Assembly (NCBI GenBank): GCA_016930015.1
Contig: JAFGHR010000009.1
Span: 1 to 37,930, forward strand
Direction of reading: 5' to 3'
Source: Anaerolineae bacterium
GTDB lineage: Bacteria; Chloroflexota; Anaerolineae; Aggregatilineales; Aggregatilineaceae
DNA length: 37,930 bases
The notes beneath the pieces are model-generated. The model was not told the DNA's origin. It saw only the letters and a program-made list of their open reading frames with translations, and did no database searches. How positions within the stretch are numbered: position 1 is the first letter of the stretch; each line of letters starts with the position of its first letter. Positions 32,700 through 37,930 of this stretch are shown here, one piece after another. The translations under genes and the position numbers were made by a program.

Positions 32700-33665
32700 T
32701 CAATCCATCAATCCGGGCACGTCGTCGATCGGTTCGAGTTTATCCGTGCGCTGTTCCCTGGTTGCCAGGCCGATGCCTAGCAGGATCAATACCGACCCGA
32801 TCAATTGCAGTGCCACCGGCCACTCATCAAGAATGACTATCGCCAGCAAACCGCTGCCGATTGGCTCGCCAAACACCACCAGACTCACATACGCAGCCGG
32901 TAAAAAGCCCAGCGCATAATTAAACGACGAATGCCCGATGAGCTGTGGCACCAGCCCCATCATCAGCATCCACACATAAGCTTCGCCCGGCAAACCGGCA
33001 ACCGGCAGTCCGGCAGCGGCAACAACACCTACCAGTATAACCGCTGCCGCGCTGTAAACCAACCAGATGTAGACGATCACACTCAGGCGCGCGCGCAGCC
33101 GCCGGCCAATAATAAAATAGATGGCGGCCATCACCGCGCCGACTAACGCCAGCCCGTTGCCAAGCAAAGGATCATGGCGGGTGGGCGGCGTGCCGACTTC
33201 ACCACTCAGGCCAACCAGCACCCCCCCGCCAAATGCCAGCATCAGCCCGATGACGGCCCAGCGTCCCAACCGTTCGTTGAGCACCAACGGTGACAACAGC
33301 GCGACCCACAGCGGATTCGTGGTCACCAACACCACACTATTCACAACTGCCGTATATTCTAACGATGTGATCCAGGTCGCGAAGTGCAAGCTCAGCACAC
33401 CGCCGGATACCAACGCCCACGCCAGATCACCAAGCCTGACGGCGCGCAGTTCGTGACGGTGGCGGCTGAATACCAACGGCGTCAGCACCACAGCCGCGAC
33501 ACATAACCGTGCGGCGGCCAACACCAGCGACGGCACACCGACAGATTGGGCCAGCCGGATAAAAATGGCGGCGGTTGATACCGCCAGAACACCGCTCACC
33601 AGGGCAGCATACGGCTGCCACGTCGTATGCTCGGATGTGGACATGGTTTGAACCCGTTCAGCCAT
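32700..33665 (-). CDS. EamA/DMT-family transporter
   Basis: Drug/metabolite transporter-type membrane protein, 321 residues, with about ten TM helices in two EamA repeats. The first holds FIRLAQSVGVPSLVLAAARL; the second holds NYALGFLPAAYVSLVVFGEPIGSGLLAIVILDEWP with the typical Glu-Pro in the ninth helix. Substrate unknown. ATG 33665 lies 6 bp after the ABC ATPase stop codon without a ribosome site of its own, so translation may be coupled; ATG 33644 is an alternative. Its place after a metal/cofactor ABC importer does not define the substrate. Confidence 0.9.
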   Translation of the reverse strand: MAERVQTMSTSEHTTWQPYAALVSGVLAVSTAAIFIRLAQSVGVPSLVLAAARLCVAAVVLTPLVFSRHRHELRAVRLGDLAWALVSGGVLSLHFATWITSLEYTAVVNSVVLVTTNPLWVALLSPLVLNERLGRWAVIGLMLAFGGGVLVGLSGEVGTPPTRHDPLLGNGLALVGAVMAAIYFIIGRRLRARLSVIVYIWLVYSAAAVILVGVVAAAGLPVAGLPGEAYVWMLMMGLVPQLIGHSSFNYALGFLPAAYVSLVVFGEPIGSGLLAIVILDEWPVALQLIGSVLILLGIGLATREQRTDKLEPIDDVPGLMD

Positions 33666-33671
33666 GAGGAG

Positions 33672-34508
33672 TTAGCGGTCTTCCGTTCTGCTAAGCGCCC
33701 CGCCGGGCTGTTTATGCCGGAAAGAAGCGCCATTTCGCCGGGGCATAATCGCCTGGGCAACGTGCTCGTGATTGTAGATCACGTCGACCGGCATATCATA
33801 CGACATCGACAGCGTTTCTTCGGTGAGCACATCCAGCGGGGTACCGAATGCTACCACGCGTCCGGCTTTCATCACCATCACATGATCGGCGTACAACAAG
33901 GCGCTGTTCGGGTTATGGGACGAAATCACAAACGATACATCCTGTTCGGCGGCCAGTTCCAGCACGGTTTCGAGCACCAACCGCTGGTTACGGGGGTCCA
34001 GGTGAGCGGTGGGTTCGTCTAACAGCAGCACGTTAGTTTGCTGCGCCAGCCCGCGTGCGATCAGGGTAAGCTGGCGCTCACCGCCGCTCAGTTCGGTATA
34101 TGCCCGCTCGCGCAGCGCGGTCAGGCCCACGGTTTCAATGGCGTGATCGACAATCTCATAGTCAGCTTTGCCGGGCGTGCCAAACAAACGCATATAGGGC
34201 GTGCGTCCCATCAAAACGACCTGCCGCACATTGTAAGCAAATACCGGTATGTGCATCTGAGGCACCATGCCAATGTGCCGGGCGCGCTGGTGTGCTGGCA
34301 GCCGGTGCACATTGGTCCCATTCAGCCACACGTCACCCGACTTAGGCGCGCGCAGCCCGCCCAGGATCTCCAGTAAGGTCGTTTTGCCGCACCCATTATG
34401 GCCCAGCAAATAAAGAATCGAATTCGCTTCAACTGACAGGCTGATATCCTGAAGAACCCATTGTCCTGGCAGGTAGTTGAAGGTCAGCGCATTGGCTTGA
34501 AGGATCAT
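33672..34508 (-). CDS. FecE/BtuD-type ABC transporter ATP-binding protein
   Basis: Energises import of an iron-siderophore, cobalamin, molybdate or similar ligand. Motifs from ATG 34508: Walker A GHNGCGKT (36-43), Q-loop Gln84, signature LSGGERQ (140-146), Walker B LLLDEPTAHLD (161-171) and H-loop His198. The C-terminal ~30 residues are an extra basic tail (RRNGASFRHKQPGG). ATG 34508 overlaps the permease stop (ATGA); an in-frame ATG at 34514 is also possible. It completes a binding protein-permease-ATPase operon read from 36969 leftward. Confidence 0.95.
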   Translation of the reverse strand: MILQANALTFNYLPGQWVLQDISLSVEANSILYLLGHNGCGKTTLLEILGGLRAPKSGDVWLNGTNVHRLPAHQRARHIGMVPQMHIPVFAYNVRQVVLMGRTPYMRLFGTPGKADYEIVDHAIETVGLTALRERAYTELSGGERQLTLIARGLAQQTNVLLLDEPTAHLDPRNQRLVLETVLELAAEQDVSFVISSHNPNSALLYADHVMVMKAGRVVAFGTPLDVLTEETLSMSYDMPVDVIYNHEHVAQAIMPRRNGASFRHKQPGGALSRTEDR

Positions 34509-35563
34509 TGCCATCCGGTTTTATTGACTCGTAATATGATCAACAACAACGGTACACCCACTATACCCGTAAACACGCCTAATGGGATTTCACTCGCCCA
34601 CAGATTTCGCGCCAGCGTATCGATCACCAGCAGAAACGCGGCGCCCATCGTGATCGTAGCCGGTACCAGGCGCCGGTGATCAGGTCCGACCAATGTACGT
34701 GCGGCATGCGGGATCACCAGCCCAACCCATCCGATCACACCGGCCACCGATACGGCCACAGCCGTCATGACGGTGCTAAACACAATAATGAGCAGTTTCA
34801 AACGCGTCGGGTTCAACCCCAGCGCCAGGGCTTCACTATCGCCCAACGAGAGCACATTCAGCCGCCAGCGAATGGCCCACATAAACGCCATGCCCGGCAA
34901 TGACATCACTGCCAACAGGGGAATATCCGAGCGTGTGGCCCCGGTCAAGCTCCCTAACAGCCAGTACGTGATCGCCGGCAGGCTGTCCAGGGGGTCCGCT
35001 ACATATTTTAGCAGCGAGGTCAGCGAGCTAAAAAACGACCCGATCAGAATACCGACCAGGGTCAACACCAACAGCGGCGCGCTGTAATACAACCGGCTGA
35101 TAAAATAGGCCATCGTCACGGCCACCAACCCGAAAAAAAACGCCGACACCTGCACATAAACCGGCGACGCATTAAGCAGCAGCAGCAGCGCCGCGCCAAA
35201 CCCGGCCCCGGATGTCACACCCAGGATATTTGAATCGACCAGCGGGTTACGAAAAATACCCTGAAACGCCGTTCCCGTCACCGACAGGTTGGCACCGATA
35301 ATCATCGCCGCGACAATACGCGGCAGGCGAATGCGCGTGATCAGATTATATTCGATGGTCGCTTCAAAGTCTGGGTCACCGCTGGAAAAAACATAGTCGT
35401 ATAACGCCTGGAGCACATCCCGTGGCGGAATCGCGTACCGCCCCAGCCCCAGCGCAATGATCGCCAGCGGGATCGGCAGCAGCAGGACAATCCAATAAAA
35501 AGCCACCTGGCGGCGGCGTACACTGATCAGCACGCCAGGCAGCTCACGACGCAAAACACGCAT
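34505..35563 (-). CDS. FecCD-type ABC transporter permease
   Basis: Membrane permease of about 352 residues with nine to ten TM helices. Family patterns are visible: RLPRIVAAMIIGANLSVTGTAFQGIFRNPLVDSNILGVTSGAGFGAA, LVLTLVGILIGSFF, GWVGLVIPHAAR, and the DTLARNLWASEIPLGVFTGIVGVPLLL end. ATG 35563 shares its A with the binding-protein stop codon (TGATG), showing tight coupling; GTG 35572 is an alternative start. Substrate class (iron, B12, molybdate) cannot be assigned from the permease. Confidence 0.95.
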   Translation of the reverse strand: MRVLRRELPGVLISVRRRQVAFYWIVLLLPIPLAIIALGLGRYAIPPRDVLQALYDYVFSSGDPDFEATIEYNLITRIRLPRIVAAMIIGANLSVTGTAFQGIFRNPLVDSNILGVTSGAGFGAALLLLLNASPVYVQVSAFFFGLVAVTMAYFISRLYYSAPLLVLTLVGILIGSFFSSLTSLLKYVADPLDSLPAITYWLLGSLTGATRSDIPLLAVMSLPGMAFMWAIRWRLNVLSLGDSEALALGLNPTRLKLLIIVFSTVMTAVAVSVAGVIGWVGLVIPHAARTLVGPDHRRLVPATITMGAAFLLVIDTLARNLWASEIPLGVFTGIVGVPLLLIILRVNKTGWQ

Positions 35564-36969
35564 CACTTGCACAAACCCTGCGCTTCTTCAGGACTCAGAT
35601 CATAATCATAGAACATATCGTAAAAATAGACAGCCTGGTCTTCACAGCCCAGTTCGACTTGTTCCGGATAAAGCGTTTCGGCCATCCATATAATGCCCAA
35701 AATCGAATCGGGCAGGGGGGTATCCCAGGGCGCAACCAGCTTTGGCAGCATATAAACCGCACCGTCCTGGACAGCCCCAACGATAGCCCACTCGTCAGAC
35801 CCGGTAAATGCTTCCACGCTCGCGCCGCCGTAAGTTGGGACAAAAATCACGTCCGGCTCCCAGATCACAACTTGCTCCAGGTTGATATCATTCCAATAGC
35901 CCACCAGGTCTTTGCTAACCGACACACCACCGGCAGCCTCGACCATTGCCGTCTGGTACATATCACCGCTGGCAACCCGGAGCGGTTCAGTCCCGGAAAA
36001 ATACACTTTAGTCCGCTCCTCGATACCCCCGGTTTGAGCGACAATCTGTTCGAGTGTCATATTGTAATAATCGTTAAACGACCGGGCACGGTATGCCGCA
36101 TTTGGCCCCAATGCGGTACCGATCAACATCATCGCTTCCTGGAAACGTTCCAGTGTTTCACCCTCAAACCGCAAAATCGGAACACCCAGTTCGGCGGCAG
36201 CATCCAACCACTGGGTGCGTGCACTGGCCAGGATCAGATCAGGCTCAAGCGCGGCGATTTCTTCGACGTTGGCTTCTTTCTGGCTGAGTGATGTTGCGCC
36301 GGTCAGCGCGTCATAATTAGGATCGATCGCGCGCATCTTTTCCTGGGTATCGGGGGAGCCCACACCCAGGTAAGCCGCGGCAACCAACTGTCCACCAGCG
36401 CCAACGGTATACACGTAGTACGTGCTTATGCCGTAAGCCGAAACAACCCGGCGCACTGGCTGCGAGATCGTGACCGTTTCACCGGCCTGATCCACCACTT
36501 CGACCACATCCGGCAAGGCGCCCAGGTCGATTGCGATCTGCTGACCATCAGGTGACACGACGTAACCGGCAAAATCATCGAGCATGTCCGGCGCCGGGGC
36601 CGCATCGTCGCAGCCGGTGCTGTTGATAGTACGCATGCCCAGTTCGGGCAAAGTCGCATACGCGCGGCTGAGCGTACCACATTCCAACACCGGGGGAACG
36701 CCGTCAAACCCGGCATAAAAAATAATATCGGCCTCGGCGGCTTGTGTTAACACATCGTCATCCGACTCGACAAACGCCAGGCTGAAGCTGGCGCCGTCAT
36801 GTGTTTCGCTGTACGCCGTGGTCCAGGCCTCAACAACCGCGCGGCCCGCCTCAATACCCAGCACAACGATCTCACCTTCGGCCTGTGCTTGTGTGGTGCC
36901 GATGGCAGGTGACAGGCTCCCGGCTGCCAATGCCATAAAAAGAATCAGCGCACCCACTCTCTTGAACAT
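35563..36969 (-). CDS. Hybrid ABC-importer substrate-binding protein
   Basis: Exported binding protein of 468 residues, longer than the ~300-380 usual for the BtuF/FecB class. The signal peptide ends near AQA (residue 30) with no lipobox. Residues ~31-165 form an extra domain (EIVVLGIEAGRAVVEAW..., EADIIFYAGFDGVPP) that resembles part of a type II binding-protein lobe; Cys97 and Cys119 could pair. From ~175 the class III binding protein begins (VRRVVSAYGIST, ANVEEIAALEPDLILAS, EQVVIWEPDVIFVP, DTPLPDSILGIIW). GGGAGGG precedes ATG 36969. Ligand unknown: iron-siderophore, cobalamin and molybdate are all possible. Confidence 0.88.
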   Translation of the reverse strand: MFKRVGALILFMALAAGSLSPAIGTTQAQAEGEIVVLGIEAGRAVVEAWTTAYSETHDGASFSLAFVESDDDVLTQAAEADIIFYAGFDGVPPVLECGTLSRAYATLPELGMRTINSTGCDDAAPAPDMLDDFAGYVVSPDGQQIAIDLGALPDVVEVVDQAGETVTISQPVRRVVSAYGISTYYVYTVGAGGQLVAAAYLGVGSPDTQEKMRAIDPNYDALTGATSLSQKEANVEEIAALEPDLILASARTQWLDAAAELGVPILRFEGETLERFQEAMMLIGTALGPNAAYRARSFNDYYNMTLEQIVAQTGGIEERTKVYFSGTEPLRVASGDMYQTAMVEAAGGVSVSKDLVGYWNDINLEQVVIWEPDVIFVPTYGGASVEAFTGSDEWAIVGAVQDGAVYMLPKLVAPWDTPLPDSILGIIWMAETLYPEQVELGCEDQAVYFYDMFYDYDLSPEEAQGLCK

Positions 36970-37048
36970 CTACTTACCCTCCCGTAAAAAAGTACATCGG
37001 ACAAAAACTGACACTAATTGTAACAGGTGGAGGGGATATTGCCCGTAA

Positions 37049-37062
37049 TAGACAATTGTCTA
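37049..37062. promoter_or_regulatory. Perfect 14-bp palindrome upstream of the ABC importer operon
   Basis: TAGACAATTGTCTA lies 80 bp upstream of the binding-protein ATG and covers the stop codon of the preceding gene (37060-37062). Its AT-rich centre and position suit a metal- or ligand-responsive repressor site. Nothing else stands out in the gap 36970-37059 apart from a TACAAT-like -10 without a good -35. Confidence 0.4.
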
Positions 37063-37930
37063 CCCTGGATTCGAGAAACTACCCGGCGGCGTCAGCTTGT
37101 ATACCACAAACCCGGCAGTGGAATCCGTGTAAACGACCTCAATTGTTATGCTTTGATAACGCAGCGCTGCCAGCCAGGGCCGTGCTGCTCGCCGGGAAGG
37201 TACGGCAAAAAAACGCGGGCTGGACTGTGCCACCATATCATCGGCCAACGCTTCGGGCAGCGGTGAATAGAGTACAATAACTCGCGGCGCATTCCCCAAA
37301 TAATAGGCCAGCTCCCAGTTCAGCCAGTGATCGTAAACGATCTCGCCGCCGAGTCGCTCGTTCAAAAAACCGGCCAGCACATCAATACCCGCGTGTTGGC
37401 CGTGATCACCGCCGACCGCAGCATCACCGTGCAGCGTGTCCACCAGGGGCGGAATCATACATGTTACCACGACAACAGCGATCACGATCACGGCCAGATC
37501 ACGCCGCACGGAGTCACCCTGCCACCAACCGCTGAGCATGCGCGCTGCCAGCAGCGCGCGCACTGCTAACAGCGCGGCAAACGGCACCAGGCTGTGAATA
37601 TACCGGTCATACGGGTTAAACGCGATCAGCCAATGCCACGTGACAAACGCCAGTCCGAACCCGGCGATTAACCAATCATGAATCACGGCCCGTGACTGAC
37701 CGATCCGCGACCGGGCACACAGCACGCCGCGCGCCAGCCAGAACAGCCCGGCGCCGATCAGAATCCCGTTCAGGAGCGGGCTGCCGGTGATCGTGCTGAA
37801 CCAGTGCCCCCAATCCGCCAGGCGCGGCCACAGTTCATCCGACCGGATCAAGCGTCCGGGATTGTTACGCTGGGCGTTTAAACTTAAAAAACTGCGCGGG
37901 GCGCGCGCCTGGTCCCACAACACGACCAGC
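37060..37930 (-). CDS. PMT-like membrane glycosyltransferase, C-terminal part (truncated by window end)
   Basis: The frame continues through the right edge, so the start and catalytic N-terminal part are missing; the GTG at 37923 is an internal codon. About 290 residues remain, with several TM helices (GILIGAGLFWLARGVL, FGLAFVTWHWLIAF, HSLVPFAALLAVRALL, LAVIVIAVVVVTCMIPP). The motif NPYDRYIHSLVPF is typical of the DRY-H-P region late in ArnT/PMT-type GT-C enzymes. A soluble tail follows (GGEIVYDHWLNWELAYYLG, ALRYQSITIEVVYTDS). It probably transfers a sugar from a polyprenyl-phosphate donor to an extracytoplasmic acceptor. Confidence 0.8.
   Translation of the reverse strand, partial: LVVLWDQARAPRSFLSLNAQRNNPGRLIRSDELWPRLADWGHWFSTITGSPLLNGILIGAGLFWLARGVLCARSRIGQSRAVIHDWLIAGFGLAFVTWHWLIAFNPYDRYIHSLVPFAALLAVRALLAARMLSGWWQGDSVRRDLAVIVIAVVVVTCMIPPLVDTLHGDAAVGGDHGQHAGIDVLAGFLNERLGGEIVYDHWLNWELAYYLGNAPRVIVLYSPLPEALADDMVAQSSPRFFAVPSRRAARPWLAALRYQSITIEVVYTDSTAGFVVYKLTPPGSFSNPG

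Noticed and set aside
1..37930. Search by eye for tRNA, rRNA, insertion sequences, attachment sites, toxin-antitoxin or phage-defence genes
   Set aside because: None seen. Gaps are short and the genes belong to housekeeping, envelope, transport and regulation families. A tRNA or covariance-model scan would settle the RNA part.

Overview
The window looks like chromosomal DNA of a Chloroflexota bacterium, probably Anaerolineae-like. This is inferred from family content and style, not from a marker-gene search. The clues are surface proteins with Thr/Pro 'TPTATDTPT' stalks, lipoproteins with Pro/Thr linkers, small Wzz-like proteins separate from a CpsD-type kinase, a KorA with fused gamma and alpha domains, a DUF2344 protein, and a GlgB/TreS pair. 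There is no mobile element, CRISPR array, rRNA or tRNA that I can see. Almost every base lies in an ordinary chromosomal gene.

Layout. 3-2171 (+): 3' part of a large surface protein with a Thr/Pro stalk and three jelly-roll-like modules. 2273-7546 (-): exopolysaccharide/dTDP-sugar operon (two Wzz-like proteins, a tyrosine-kinase-type ATPase, RmlA, a Cof-type HAD phosphatase, RmlB). 7789-8478 (+): a small soluble protein and a YkvA/DUF1232 membrane protein. 8498-10464 (-): two secreted lipoproteins, an esterase and a PPC-like protein. 10585-15250 (+): a large polytopic GT-C-like membrane protein and a TgpA-like transglutaminase. 15295-16569 (+): promoter, L10-leader RNA with attenuator, rplJ and rplL. 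16673-18630: divergent pair of unrecognised, possibly PH-like proteins. 18638-20956 (-): trehalose synthase and a zinc-ribbon/FHA protein. 21148-22853 (-): PIG-L deacetylase overlapping a soluble histidine kinase. 22934-25235 (-): ECF-type sigma factor, one-TM partner and a FabH-like ketosynthase. 25400-28303 (+): DUF2344 protein and GlgB. 28387-32091 (-): FadR-type GntR regulator and 2-oxoacid:ferredoxin oxidoreductase KorA/KorB. 32264-36969 (-): FecBCD-type ABC importer, EamA transporter and a Tat-A/B-like protein. 37060-37930 (-): 3' end of a PMT-like glycosyltransferase.

How the genes fit together. Much of the window concerns the cell envelope and carbohydrate storage: dTDP-sugar precursors and chain-length control, a GT-C-like protein, a membrane transglutaminase, secreted lipoproteins, and trehalose/glycogen enzymes. 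KorAB points to ferredoxin-linked oxidation or carboxylation of 2-oxoacids, apparently under a local FCD-type repressor. The best-supported regulatory elements are: the L10 leader with mutually exclusive antiterminator and terminator pairings; two bidirectional terminators (2205-2251 and 28324-28374); a consensus-like promoter with an operator-like dyad at +1 of treS; and two TATAAT promoters placed so that the mRNA would be leaderless. No single island stands out as a new defence or mobile system. The more novel-looking items are the hybrid substrate-binding protein, the PH-like divergent pair, the deacetylase/kinase overlap and the sigma/one-TM/FabH cluster.
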